Assembly: GCA_022509025.1 (NCBI GenBank)
Contig: JAFLUB010000004.1
Coordinates: forward strand, 22,137-86,136
Direction of reading: 5' to 3'
Origin: Oscillospiraceae bacterium
Lineage (GTDB): Bacteria; Bacillota; Clostridia; UBA1381
DNA: 64,000 nt
Positions 15,665 to 24,528 of the stretch are shown here, in pieces (the stretch's first letter is position 1; each line of letters opens with the position of its first letter). The notes beneath the pieces were generated by a model. The model saw only the letters and a program-made list of their open reading frames with translations. It was not told the origin of the DNA and searched no databases. Both the position numbers and the translations under genes were made by a program.

Positions 15665-17489
15665 CATGCGGTTTTATAATCTTTTTAATTCGTTGTTTCA
15701 GTGTCAGATACGCAAGATTGAGTTTTGAAGTCTGCCGCGCAATGTCGGCGTTCGCTCTTGCATTTATCATTTCGGTAAAACGCTCTGCCATGAGGTAATA
15801 GACGCGCTTCTTATAGTGATTAATACTGTCGTTAAAGTCATCATCTGAGGTGATATATTCATTCACGTCAAACAGCGTCACGTTTTCCAAGCCCTCAAAT
15901 TCACGGCGTATAGCGCTGTTTAATTTCTTATGGTCGTTATGGCGGTCATTCCACGCTTCCAGGATATTATCCTTGTATTCTTTTTCACAGCCCAGAAGAA
16001 TAACAAGCTGAGTGCCTTTTTTTATATGCTCATAAATAAACCGCAAATTCTTTGCCGTTTCTTCAGGCGTGAGCCTGCCTATAAATTCATATTCATCGGC
16101 AATCTTCTCTAAATCCTGTCTTTTAAATGTGCAATTAGCGGTGTATACCTCTTTTTTAAGATATTTATCCCACATTTTTGCATCCGTGAGCGGATACGTA
16201 TATTCGCCGAACGCGAATATCTGACCGCCGTCCTTTTTCCTGTAAAGACCTAAATTGGCGTCTGTAAGAATGCTTATAAAAATCATGCCGTAATTATTTT
16301 TATAAATGTTATCAGGGAACATTTCACTGTCGCATACCGGCAGCGCGCAAAGCTCATTGATTTGTTCCTTTGTGATTGAGTACGATTCCACAATCTGCGT
16401 TGTGTGGTTCATGCCCTCAATAGTCACTCCGAATGACTGTTTTTCACGGCTGACATAGGTAAATTCACAGTCGAACATATCCTCATTTTTGATAAATGAG
16501 AATATCTGGTTAAGGTCACACGGACCTTTCATAAGTACTTTAAAATCAGCGGTTTTTATATCCTCAAATTCGTTATCTGTAGTCCGTATATTTTGATTTA
16601 TCCACGTTACTTTTGGCTCGTCTTTGCCTATTTTAACAGACACATCTCCGACTACATTAAGCTCAGGAAAACCGAGATATTCATATGTATACTGCTCCAG
16701 TCCCATACCGAGAGTACGGCAGGAAAACAGCAAATGAATAACTCTGTTATCCTTTACCGCGTAAAATCCGACAATACCGTAATCGCCGTATTTATCGCGC
16801 GCGGTAATATATCCGCAATCGGCACCGTTATCCTCAAAAAGAGATTTTAACTCCTCTTTTGAGGAACGCACCTTAGTGAAATTAAGCTGATTAGCGCGGA
16901 AAATAAGCTCATGCAGCCTGTCAAGATTTTGCATACAATCTGTATGAAATTCAACATGAATATCGGACTGACGCAAAAACTCTTCGTTTGAGCTCATAGA
17001 TGAACGGATTTGATTCTTTTTCTGAAGCACCTTATAGCTTTCGAGGCGAGACAAATTTTCGTCGCTCTTGTCAAGCTTGGATATTTCTTCATATAGCGCG
17101 TCAAGCGAATCGGGGAGAGCGGTCATAATATCCGGACAATAATACTTTGCCTCCTCAAGATTTTGAATGTTATCATCAATGAAAAGCACATTCGCGCTGC
17201 GCAAATTCATGCTGTCAATTGTACCTTTAATTCGCTGCCCCTTAGGCTGCCAGTTTATCGAGTTAAAGACAAAATACTTGTCCATATCCCATTCTTTAAG
17301 CTTATCAATACACGGCTTTTCATCGTTCTTTGAACAGATGGAGTTCACAATTCCTTTTTTAGACGACATCAAAACAAGGTCGCGCGCTTTAGGTATAGGC
17401 ACGACCTTTTCTTCAGAAACAGTACCTTTCCAGAATGTTTCGTCAAGATCCCATATTATAAGTTTGATTTTCGATACATCCTCAACCAC
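15660..17489 (-). CDS. FkbH-like HAD protein with acyltransferase-like and extra C-terminal domain
   Basis: 609 residues. Residues about 5-145 are a HAD subfamily IIIC domain: IIWDLDETFWKGTV carries the two catalytic Asp, and VLFIDDNIQNLEEA the later acidic motif. Residues about 185-320 resemble the FkbH GNAT-like part (LIFRANQLNFTK, GIVGFYAVKDN, SCRTLGMGLEQ). The C-terminal half (from about 330) looks like a SGNH-type hydrolase region. FkbH proteins load glyceryl groups onto carrier proteins in polyketide or surface-polymer pathways. GTG at 17489 follows ATGGGGA at six bases; the longer frame to 17594 reads through a hairpin repeat and is rejected. No carrier protein is adjacent, so the pathway is unknown. 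Confidence 0.78.
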   Translation of the reverse strand: MVEDVSKIKLIIWDLDETFWKGTVSEEKVVPIPKARDLVLMSSKKGIVNSICSKNDEKPCIDKLKEWDMDKYFVFNSINWQPKGQRIKGTIDSMNLRSANVLFIDDNIQNLEEAKYYCPDIMTALPDSLDALYEEISKLDKSDENLSRLESYKVLQKKNQIRSSMSSNEEFLRQSDIHVEFHTDCMQNLDRLHELIFRANQLNFTKVRSSKEELKSLFEDNGADCGYITARDKYGDYGIVGFYAVKDNRVIHLLFSCRTLGMGLEQYTYEYLGFPELNVVGDVSVKIGKDEPKVTWINQNIRTTDNEFEDIKTADFKVLMKGPCDLNQIFSFIKNEDMFDCEFTYVSREKQSFGVTIEGMNHTTQIVESYSITKEQINELCALPVCDSEMFPDNIYKNNYGMIFISILTDANLGLYRKKDGGQIFAFGEYTYPLTDAKMWDKYLKKEVYTANCTFKRQDLEKIADEYEFIGRLTPEETAKNLRFIYEHIKKGTQLVILLGCEKEYKDNILEAWNDRHNDHKKLNSAIRREFEGLENVTLFDVNEYITSDDDFNDSINHYKKRVYYLMAERFTEMINARANADIARQTSKLNLAYLTLKQRIKKIIKPHG

Positions 17490-17531
17490 TGTAAATCCCC
17501 ATTCATTCTCACAAATACTGGCACAAATTCC

Positions 17532-17635
17532 AACGCGGAAAAGAAGCAAGCAGATTGCCATTTTGAGGAACGCCGACGTATGCTTATACTTCAAGTTCCG
17601 ATAAAGGGTGATATGCGCCGCTTATTTTTCGCGTT
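17532..17635 (+). repeat. Apical-module hairpin element, copy E
   Basis: Outer 16-nt arms AACGCGGAAAAGAAGC / GCTTATTTTTCGCGTT, inner stem GGAAC/GTTCC and a 23-nt loop containing GTAT-GCTT-ATAC. It lies two bases beyond the purA stop codon (TGA, then TTAACGCG in purA sense) and creates an artificial upstream extension of the FkbH-like frame. Confidence 0.88.
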
Positions 17636-17637
17636 AA

Positions 17638-18915
17638 TCACGACTTGAAAATTATATCATCCCTACTAGGTCCGTTTGATACTATCTTAATAGGAACTTC
17701 AAGCTCCTTTTCAATAAATTCTATATAGTTTCTGCAGTTTTCAGGCAAATCCTCGTATTTCTTTATGCCTCTGATATCCTGCTTCCAGCCCGGTAACACT
17801 TTAAGTACAGGCTTAGCGCGGTTAAGCTTGCCGGTTGTGGGGAAGTCTCTTATGACCTTGCCGTCAACCTCATATCCGATGCATACAGGTATTTCATCAA
17901 GATAGCCCAATACGTCAAGCACGGTAAATGCAACCTGTGTTGTGCCCTGAACACGGCAGCCGTAGCGTGAAGCCACACAGTCGAACCAACCCATACGTCT
18001 CGGTCTGCCTGTAGTCGCGCCAAATTCGCCGCCGTCACCGCCGCGTCTTCTTAGCTCGTCCGCCTCTTCGCCGAATATCTCGGAAACGAACGCGCCCGCG
18101 CCTACAGCTGACGAGTACGCCTTAACAACCGTGATTATTTCCTTTATCTCATACGGAGGAATACCTGCGCCCACAGCGCCGTAACCGGCAAGAGTGGATG
18201 ATGATGTTGTCATCGGATAAATACCGAAATCAGGGTCTTTAAGTGAACCCAATTGTCCCTCCAAAAGAATATTCTTGCCGCTCTTTATAGCCTCATGCAT
18301 AAAAGCAACTGAGTCGATAACATACGGCTCAATCATCTTCGCATAGTCTTTAAGAGTCGCATATAATTTATCGGCATCAAGTAGCGGCTTGTGATAGATA
18401 TGCTCTAATATGAGGTTCTTTACCTCAAGCACATTCTTAATCTTTTCTTTAAGCGCTTCCTCCTCAAACAGCTCCCATACCTGGAAACCTATCTTAGAAA
18501 ACTTGTCCGAGAAGAACGGAGCGATACCTGATTTTGTCGAACCAAACTGCCTGTCACTAAGTCTTTCCTCCTCGTACTGGTCGAAAAGCTTATGATAGGG
18601 CATAAGAACCTGCGCTCTTTCCGAAACGACAATATTCGGCTTCGGAACACCGCGGCTTACCACCTCGTCTATTTCTTTTACAAGCTCCGGAATATCAAGC
18701 GCAACACCGTTGCCTATCATATTTGTAACATTCTGATTAAACGAGCCTGACGGAAGAAGATGCAGCGCAAATTTTCCGTAGTCATTTATGATGGTATGTC
18801 CCGCGTTTGCTCCGCCCTGAAAACGGATTACTATATCGCTGTCAGCGGCGAGCATATCGGTGATTTTACCCTTTCCCTCGTCGCCCCAGTTTGCGCCTAC
18901 TATTGCCTTTACCAT
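17638..18915 (-). CDS. purA: Adenylosuccinate synthetase
   Basis: 425 residues, normal length. It joins IMP and aspartate using GTP in the first step from IMP to AMP. Seen: VGANWGDEGKGKITD (GTP/phosphate loop with the catalytic Asp), GGANAGHTI, GSTKSGIAPFFSDK and TTSSSTLAGYGAVGAG. The ATG at 18915 follows AGGAGGAAT. It lies downstream of purC, purB and a stalk-domain gene on the same strand, so AMP branch genes are clustered, though each gap contains a hairpin element or its own ribosome-binding site. Confidence 0.95.
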   Translation of the reverse strand: MVKAIVGANWGDEGKGKITDMLAADSDIVIRFQGGANAGHTIINDYGKFALHLLPSGSFNQNVTNMIGNGVALDIPELVKEIDEVVSRGVPKPNIVVSERAQVLMPYHKLFDQYEEERLSDRQFGSTKSGIAPFFSDKFSKIGFQVWELFEEEALKEKIKNVLEVKNLILEHIYHKPLLDADKLYATLKDYAKMIEPYVIDSVAFMHEAIKSGKNILLEGQLGSLKDPDFGIYPMTTSSSTLAGYGAVGAGIPPYEIKEIITVVKAYSSAVGAGAFVSEIFGEEADELRRRGGDGGEFGATTGRPRRMGWFDCVASRYGCRVQGTTQVAFTVLDVLGYLDEIPVCIGYEVDGKVIRDFPTTGKLNRAKPVLKVLPGWKQDIRGIKKYEDLPENCRNYIEFIEKELEVPIKIVSNGPSRDDIIFKS

Positions 18916-18936
18916 AATTATTCCTCCTGTATACTG

Positions 18937-19728
18937 TTATTCTATTACAAGCTCTATTTTTGTCGTTTGCCCTGAAATTGTAACCGTGTCACTCTGCGGT
19001 GTATAGGTATAATCCACACTTGGATATGACCTTGACCATGAGTCAACTATATTTCCGTCCGCGTCGAGACAGTTAAAAGTTACGTTGACTGATCCTCTTC
19101 CCTCCATGAAAGTATTTAGTGTATACGCTACAACATAGTTACCGCTTGCGTCCTTATCGATTGACTCGAACCTAAAATTTTTCATGAAATGCTCTTGTTG
19201 CTCACGCATATAGTCATATTCTATCGTGTATTTCAGTGGCGGTGCTTCTGTCACTGTCGGTTCAGCGGTTTCTTCAGATGCAGCTGAATTCCGTGAGGTG
19301 ATTAAAACCGATCTCGAATCACTATCCCATTGAACATCGCATTTACTCAGTTCCGCAACTGCTCTTACCGGAACCATGGTACGTTCACCGATAATCATCG
19401 GAGGAACGTCAAGATCAACCGACGTGGCAACTATGCTCATGTTGTTATAGATAGCTGAACCGTTTCCAACCCACATCGTTATTATTACATCTTTTGTTGT
19501 TGCTGATATGGTCTGAGTTTCACCGTACCAGTCAACGTCATAGCCGAGCGCTTCAAATATCGCGCGGAACGGCACCAGTGTGCGTTCTTCGACAATTTGA
19601 GGCGGAACGTCAAACGCAATTTCCTGTCCGTCAAGCAGTACTTTCACATCCTCGCCTTCGCCGCTGACTGCACAAACCACCGTGAACAGCATTGTGAGTG
19701 TTAAAATTACGGATAATAGTTTTTTCAT
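18937..19728 (-). CDS. Secreted protein with stalk (copper amine oxidase N-terminal-like) domain
   Basis: 263 residues. A signal peptide (MKKLLSVILTLTMLFTVVCA) is followed by two copies of the stalk motif: PPQIVEERTLVPFRAIFEAL with DVDWYGETQTI, and PPMIIGERTMVPVRAVAEL with CDVQWDSDSRSVLI. An acidic/Thr linker and a C-terminal beta domain (YTIEYDYMREQQEHF onward) follow. This domain is used by many Clostridia surface proteins and binds the cell wall or other proteins; it is unrelated to amine oxidase activity. AAAAGGAGG precedes the ATG. Its place between purB and purA is odd and probably incidental. Confidence 0.85.
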   Translation of the reverse strand: MKKLLSVILTLTMLFTVVCAVSGEGEDVKVLLDGQEIAFDVPPQIVEERTLVPFRAIFEALGYDVDWYGETQTISATTKDVIITMWVGNGSAIYNNMSIVATSVDLDVPPMIIGERTMVPVRAVAELSKCDVQWDSDSRSVLITSRNSAASEETAEPTVTEAPPLKYTIEYDYMREQQEHFMKNFRFESIDKDASGNYVVAYTLNTFMEGRGSVNVTFNCLDADGNIVDSWSRSYPSVDYTYTPQSDTVTISGQTTKIELVIE

Positions 19729-19753
19729 GGCTTACCTCCTTTTAAGTTCCAAA

Positions 19754-19851
19754 CGCTCTCAGGAATTCATCGAGACAAGTCAACAGGGCGCAGACGTATG
19801 CGGATACTTCAAGCCCTGTTTAACGAAGTGTTCAGCGGATTTATGAGAGCG
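19754..19851 (+). repeat. Apical-module hairpin element, copy C
   Basis: Outer arms CGCTCTCA / TGAGAGCG, inner stem AACAGGGC / GCCCTGTT (19782-19789 / 19813-19820) and a 23-nt loop with GTAT-GCGG-ATAC. It lies three bases beyond the purB stop codon, in the gap before the stalk-domain gene. Confidence 0.88.
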
Positions 19852-19854
19852 ATT

Positions 19855-21288
19855 TTAAACGTTGATTTCTACTTCTATGCCCAATAAATCTTTATTTTTC
19901 TCCAGAACAGGTTCCACGTAATCAGAAAGGAAGTCTTCAACCTGCTGCGGTGCGCGTCCCACGTAGTTTTCAGGCTTCATAACCGCGTTTATCTCATCAA
20001 GCGTCAGTCCGAATGACGGATCAGCCGCGATAAGCTCAGCTAAGTTATTTTCCTTACCTTCAATCTTGACGGTTTTACCTGCCTCCATTGAGTATACGCG
20101 TATTTTCTCATGTAAATCCTGTCTGTCGCCGCCCTTTTTAACAGCGTCCATCATAATGTTTTCAGTAGCCATGAACGGTATCTCGCGCATAAACTGCTGA
20201 TATATAACCTTGTCGTAAACAACTAAGCCGTCCACAACGTTGATGTACAAATTGAGTATAGCGTCAACCGCAAGGAATGCCTCAGGTACGGATATACGCT
20301 TATTCGCACTGTCGTCGAGCGTTCTCTCAAACCACTGAGTTGCCGCTGTGATTGCGGGGTTAAGAGCGTCCACTATAACGTAACGCGCCAGTGAGCCTAT
20401 TCTCTCGCTTCGCATCGGATTACGTTTATAAGCCATTGCAGATGAGCCTATCTGTGATTTTTCGAACGGCTCCTCAATCTGCTTTAAGTGCTGTAAAAGA
20501 CGTATGTCGTTAGAGAACTTATACGCGCTCTGCGCGATAAGACTCAGAGTGTTAAGCATCTGTGTGTCAAGCTTTCTCGGATATGTCTGACCGCTTACGG
20601 GGAAGGTATCGGTATAACCCATCTTCGCCGCGATTTTCTTATCAAGCTCTTTGCACTTTTCATGGTCGCCCTCGAAAAGCTCCATAAAGCTTGCCTGTGT
20701 ACCCGTTGTACCCTTGCAGCCTAAAAGCTTTGCCTTTGAAAGCTGATATTCCACGTCCTCAAGGTCCATCATTAAATCTTCAAGCCATAATGTTGCGCGC
20801 TTTCCGACTGTTGTCGGCTGAGCGGGCTGGAAGTGGGTGAATGCGAGTGTTGGCAAGTCCTTGTTTGCCTTTGCGAATTTACTAAGCTCACCGATAAGGC
20901 ATACAAGCTTTTTCTTAATAAGCTGCATTGCCTCGGTCATTATAATAATATCAGTATTGTCGCCGACGTAACAGCTTGTCGCGCCTAAATGAATTATCGG
21001 CTTCGCGTCAGGACATTGTACGCCGTACGCATAAACATGTGACATAACGTCATGGCGCACCTTCTTTTCCTGTTCCTTTGCAACGTCATAGTTTATGTCA
21101 TATATATGCTCTTTCATCTGAGCAATCTGCTTGTCCGTTATGTCAAGTCCCAGTTCCTGTTCGCTTTCGGCAAGCGCAATCCAGAGCTTGCGCCATGTGG
21201 AAAACTTCTTGTCGGGTGAGAAGATGTATTGCATCTCCTTTGACGCGTAGCGGGAGTTTAACGGACTTTCATATGTGTTTGTAGCCAT
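19855..21288 (-). CDS. purB: Adenylosuccinate lyase
   Basis: 477 residues. It releases fumarate from SAICAR and from adenylosuccinate, so it serves both the main purine route and the AMP branch flanking it here. The superfamily signature GSSAMAYKRNPMRSER carries the catalytic Ser loop; TTVGKRATLW, HLGATSCYVGDNTD and the C-terminal helices fit the eukaryote-like PurB type of about 475 residues. The ATG at 21288 follows AAGGAGAGAA. purC lies 125 bases upstream with a hairpin element between. Confidence 0.95.
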   Translation of the reverse strand: MATNTYESPLNSRYASKEMQYIFSPDKKFSTWRKLWIALAESEQELGLDITDKQIAQMKEHIYDINYDVAKEQEKKVRHDVMSHVYAYGVQCPDAKPIIHLGATSCYVGDNTDIIIMTEAMQLIKKKLVCLIGELSKFAKANKDLPTLAFTHFQPAQPTTVGKRATLWLEDLMMDLEDVEYQLSKAKLLGCKGTTGTQASFMELFEGDHEKCKELDKKIAAKMGYTDTFPVSGQTYPRKLDTQMLNTLSLIAQSAYKFSNDIRLLQHLKQIEEPFEKSQIGSSAMAYKRNPMRSERIGSLARYVIVDALNPAITAATQWFERTLDDSANKRISVPEAFLAVDAILNLYINVVDGLVVYDKVIYQQFMREIPFMATENIMMDAVKKGGDRQDLHEKIRVYSMEAGKTVKIEGKENNLAELIAADPSFGLTLDEINAVMKPENYVGRAPQQVEDFLSDYVEPVLEKNKDLLGIEVEINV

Positions 21289-21310
21289 AGTTTATTCTCT
21301 CCTTGCATAG

Positions 21311-21417
21311 ATAGGCTGAAAGAAATTTTTGTAGATTGCTGTCAAAGACGCAGGGCGCTGTACGTGTGTACCGCCCCTGCGGTTTTGGCAGTGAGATACG
21401 GAAATTTAACAGCCTAT
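21311..21417 (+). repeat. Apical-module hairpin element, copy D
   Basis: Outer arms ATAGGCTG / CAGCCTAT, inner arm CGCAGGGCG pairing with CGCCCCTGCG, and a shortened 14-nt loop containing GTAC-GTGT-GTAC. The purC stop codon is inside the right outer arm (21414-21416). Confidence 0.85.
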
Positions 21418-22121
21418 AGACCTAATCTCTTGAATACCTCTGCATATGCCTCCTCAACATTGCCCATGTCGCGGCGGAAGCGGTCCTTGTCAAGCTTCTC
21501 ATGAGTTGTCGCGTCCCAGAGACGGCATGTGTCAGGTGAAATTTCATCAGCAAGAATAATCTGACCGTCAGGAGTTCTGCCGAACTCAATCTTGAAGTCA
21601 ACAAGCTCTATGTTAATGCTCTCAAAATATGCCTTTAAAACATCGTTTACCTTAAATGTAAGGTCAGCGATTGTGTCAAGATCCTCTTTTGTTGCCGCGC
21701 CGATAGCGATAATCTGATAATCGTTAATCATTGGATCCCCTAAATCGTCATCCTTCAGGCAGTATTCAAGAGTAGTGCAGTTAAGCTTTTTGCCCTCCTC
21801 AACGCCGAAACGCTTTGAGAATGAGCCTGCCGCGATGTTTCTTATGATAACCTCAAGAGGAACAATCTCAACTCGCTTAACAACTGTTTCTCTGTCTGAA
21901 ATCTCCTCAACAAAATGTGTCGGGATACCGTTCTTTTCCATTATCTGCATAAGGAAGTTTGACATTTTGTTATTCACAACGCCTTTTCCTGAAATCTGTC
22001 CCTTTTTAAGACCGTTAAACGCGGTTGCGTCGTCCTTGTAGTCAACGATATAAAGATTTTCATCATCGGTTTTGAAAACCTTCTTTGCTTTTCCTTCATA
22101 AAGCTGTTCTAATTTTTTCAT
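21414..22121 (-). CDS. purC: SAICAR synthetase
   Basis: 235 residues, the usual length, starting [20 protein letters not shown]. It converts CAIR and aspartate to SAICAR with ATP. Seen: [28 protein letters not shown]-like [28 protein letters not shown] and [15 protein letters not shown] at 22121 follows GGAG at six bases; an upstream in-frame extension would read through the structured leader and is rejected. The leader of about 195 nt is shared with the tyrosine recombinase at 42 kb, and its pseudoknot ends next to the Shine-Dalgarno, so translation control is likely. Confidence 0.95.
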   Translation of the reverse strand: MKKLEQLYEGKAKKVFKTDDENLYIVDYKDDATAFNGLKKGQISGKGVVNNKMSNFLMQIMEKNGIPTHFVEEISDRETVVKRVEIVPLEVIIRNIAAGSFSKRFGVEEGKKLNCTTLEYCLKDDDLGDPMINDYQIIAIGAATKEDLDTIADLTFKVNDVLKAYFESINIELVDFKIEFGRTPDGQIILADEISPDTCRLWDATTHEKLDKDRFRRDMGNVEEAYAEVFKRLGL

Positions 22122-22318
22122 GGTAATCTCCATAGCCTTTCTGCCCACAAAATCAAATAAAATTTTTAACATCCTTATTGTGGGCAGATAAGGCGTTAAA
22201 TGGAGATTATGCCCATGTGCGTTTTCGAAGCTTGCGAGAAAAACCGCACGGGCAATTAAAATCTACATAACGTGATTTTTCACGTTATGTCAGTTCCTTC
22301 CATGTAAACATAATTTTA
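22122..22318 (-). promoter_or_regulatory. Structured purC leader, copy 1 of a shared leader RNA
   Basis: In minus-strand order: hairpin TAACGTGA-AAAA-TCACGTTA; a second stem GCCCGTGCG / CGCACATGGGC with inner GTTTTTC/GAAAAC; then TTAACGCCTTAT pairing with ATAAGG..GTTAA, whose loop CTGCCCAC (22187-22180) can pair with GTGGGCAG (22148-22141) just before AAAGG. The same order and sequence occur before the recombinase gene. No known purine riboswitch consensus was recognised. Confidence 0.8.
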
Positions 22319-22325
22319 CGCATAT

Positions 22326-22354
22326 ATTTTACTATAAAACGTCGGTAAAATCAA
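22326..22354 (-). promoter_or_regulatory. purC promoter
   Basis: TTGATT (22354-22349), a 17-bp spacer and TAAAAT (22331-22326) on the minus strand, giving a leader of about 195 nt. Confidence 0.65.
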
Positions 22355-22374
22355 GCCCAACCACTAAATTTCCA

Positions 22375-22403
22375 TTTACATTTTTTCAATTATATGATAT
22401 AAT
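22375..22403 (+). promoter_or_regulatory. Promoter of the small RNA at 22411
   Basis: TTTACA (22375-22380), a 17-bp spacer and TATAAT (22398-22403) with an extended TGA just upstream. Confidence 0.7.
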
Positions 22404-22410
22404 TTTTTTT

Positions 22411-22577
22411 GCGACTAAGATTAATATATTGATTCAACTCATTTGGTGTGTATTTTTATTTTCTGATAAAAATACAGGCTCTGTTTCGAATACACACAAG
22501 TAGTTGAAATATTAATCTAAGTCGCATTAGTTAGAGCTATGTATTTTAGCGCATGGCTCCGGCTGTGCGCTTTTTTT
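22411..22577 (+). ncRNA. Probable small structured RNA (6S-like shape)
   Basis: About 167 nt between a good promoter and a good terminator, with no coding frame. The 5' segment GCGACTAAGATTAATAT pairs with ATATTAATCTAAGTCGC near the 3' end; inside come TCAACT/AGTTGA and GTGTGTATT/AATACACAC, separated by unpaired bases. The apex can also form GTATTTTTAT / ATAAAAATAC. One long hairpin with an internal bulge and a separate terminator is the general form of 6S RNA, which traps RNA polymerase. Identity as 6S is not proven; another regulatory RNA is possible. It is divergent to purC. Confidence 0.65.
22548..22577 (+). terminator. Terminator of the small RNA
   Basis: GCGCA pairs with TGTGCGC around TGGCTCCGGC, followed by seven T (22571-22577). 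Confidence 0.85.
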
Positions 22578-22637
22578 GTTATAGTGAAACAAACAACGCG
22601 GCTTAGATTTTCAATGTTACTACAAATTTACAATAAT

Positions 22638-22664
22638 AAAAGGCTGCATTTGCAGCCTTTTATC
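22638..22664 (-). terminator. Terminator of the FIST-GGDEF gene
   Basis: AAAAGGCTGCA pairs with TGCAGCCTTTT; on the minus strand the T-rich run TTTTATT follows. It lies 12 bases after the stop codon. Confidence 0.85.
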
Positions 22665-22675
22665 GGTTTTCTGAT

Positions 22676-24445
22676 TTATAACTTTACAGTCTGATTCTTA
22701 CCGTTGTCTTTTGCCTTGTACAATGCTTCATCTACCCTGATGTACATCGCGTCAGCTCTCTCGCCGTCTTTAGCCTGAATAACTCCGACACTTATTGTCT
22801 GGCAGCCCGCATTTTCATATGAAACAGACGCGAACTTTACGCGTATCTTTTCCGCAATCTCTACGGCTTTGTCTATCTCACTTTCCGGAAGCATTATCAT
22901 AAATTCCTCGCCGCCCCAACGTCCTATGGATGCGGAAGGCACATCATTTTTTACATTTCTGAGAATCTCTGACAGAGCTCTGATAACCTGGTCGCCTTCT
23001 CTATGACTGTAAGTATCATTAATTTTCTTGAAATTGTCAATGTCAAGCATGATGAGAGACAAATTACCGAACGTCCCGTTCTGATTGCGCTCATCAACTA
23101 TGCCGCGTATTCTTCTCGCTATTTCACCGCGGTTATACAAACCTGTCAGACCGTCTGTAACAGAAATAACAGCAAGCTTTCTATTAAGCGCCTCATACTC
23201 CGCAGTAGTAGCCTCGATAAAGGAAATAAAGCGTCTGATTACGGTGATTCTTTCGCTTTCGATTTTGTCAAGATTTGCGTCATAGAGCTTTACTATTTCA
23301 TTGCTTTTCGGTTCGCCCTCTCTCATAGCGGCGAAAACAAGGGTACTGTTGAAAATGTGCACAATATCGTTTACACGTAAGAACTCGCCGCTTGTATAAA
23401 AGCCGGATGTCGGAGCTACGCTGTTAAACTGGATTGTTTCCTTGCTGACATTTTCGCCCCAGAACGCTTTCCTTGCAGCGCAGGAAAACGTTTGTATAAC
23501 CTCCGGTCGGAATTCTGCTATTTTTTGTCCGTCATTCATGATGCTTGAGAGAATTGTTTCGGGGTCACCGAAAGAGAAACTAATCTCGCTGCCTTCCGGA
23601 ACGTAGGATGTCATTACAATTGAGTCATCATCATTTACCCCAACAGCGCAGCGCAGAACATCTGTACCGTTATCATTCAATAAGAAAGGGAATTCAATTG
23701 AATTGAATACGAATTGGTCATTATTCTCTATATTCAGAAATTTCTGATAGATATTAAAAGCAGGCTCGCCGTTCAGCTCATACATGATTTCTTTATCTGC
23801 TTTTGTAACCTTGAACTTTCTCTTTATCGGCTGCCAGCCGCAGATAAATGTGCTGTACGTATGTAAATCGCTGCCTCCGAGAAGAAGGAAAACGATACCG
23901 CGCTCGGAGAAACCGTTGCCTTTGGAAAATACAACGTTATTTATAGGGGTAATATCGGGATTACATGCGCCGCCGCCGAACACCTGAATATCATTTCTTA
24001 AGGTACTCATCTCGTCGCAGAATTCCTTGAGCGACATACCAAGCATTGTGGCATGCATTTCCACTGTGTTGACCCATGTATTGGTATCGCAGTACTTTTT
24101 CAGACGTCGCGCGTCTTCTTTTGCGTTCCCTTCCGAGAAAGGAAGCTGCATCAGCTCTACCCGTGTCGTTTCATATTCAAAAATGGTACAGGTCAGGATA
24201 ATTTCTGACTCAGTAAACGCGCCGCCCAAAATATTAGCGTTTGAAGTACAGCCTAAATAAAGAGCGTCAGGCATTTTCTCGTCAAGTATATCACAGACAT
24301 GCTTGATATGATTTAATTCAATATCATCTGAGTATATTCTGAATACAGTGGTATAAGACGGATTTGTATCACACCATTTAGTAATTTCTTCTAATTTTTT
24401 GTATAAGTCCCAATCATTTTTGTATTCAAATTGAAATTGCTTCAT
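22676..24445 (-). CDS. FIST sensor domain - diguanylate cyclase
   Basis: 589 residues, no membrane segment. Residues about 20-250 form the FIST N domain (ALYLGCTSNANI, FGGGACNPD), about 255-385 FIST C, then a short helical linker and a GGDEF domain (about 425-589) with SVTDGLTGLYNRGEIARRI, LIMLDIDNFKKINDTY and the active site RWGGEEFMIML. It should make cyclic di-GMP in the cytoplasm in response to a small ligand sensed by FIST; the ligand is unknown. No degradative EAL or HD-GYP protein is in the window. Its own terminator follows. Confidence 0.92.
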   Translation of the reverse strand: MKQFQFEYKNDWDLYKKLEEITKWCDTNPSYTTVFRIYSDDIELNHIKHVCDILDEKMPDALYLGCTSNANILGGAFTESEIILTCTIFEYETTRVELMQLPFSEGNAKEDARRLKKYCDTNTWVNTVEMHATMLGMSLKEFCDEMSTLRNDIQVFGGGACNPDITPINNVVFSKGNGFSERGIVFLLLGGSDLHTYSTFICGWQPIKRKFKVTKADKEIMYELNGEPAFNIYQKFLNIENNDQFVFNSIEFPFLLNDNGTDVLRCAVGVNDDDSIVMTSYVPEGSEISFSFGDPETILSSIMNDGQKIAEFRPEVIQTFSCAARKAFWGENVSKETIQFNSVAPTSGFYTSGEFLRVNDIVHIFNSTLVFAAMREGEPKSNEIVKLYDANLDKIESERITVIRRFISFIEATTAEYEALNRKLAVISVTDGLTGLYNRGEIARRIRGIVDERNQNGTFGNLSLIMLDIDNFKKINDTYSHREGDQVIRALSEILRNVKNDVPSASIGRWGGEEFMIMLPESEIDKAVEIAEKIRVKFASVSYENAGCQTISVGVIQAKDGERADAMYIRVDEALYKAKDNGKNQTVKL

Positions 24446-24528
24446 AAATTTCCCCCTGTGAGTCAGTGCTTTTATGTTCCTTTAACTTCAAAGTATACAC
24501 CAAAATCTTTTTTTAGTCAAGAATTTTA

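Noticed and set aside
17490..17594. N-terminal extension of the FkbH-like protein
   Set aside because: The added residues are encoded by hairpin copy E, and a GTG with a good Shine-Dalgarno lies directly before the HAD domain.
22122..22318. ZTP, purine or PRPP riboswitch before purC
   Set aside because: None of the conserved core sequences of these classes could be found in the leader on the purC strand.
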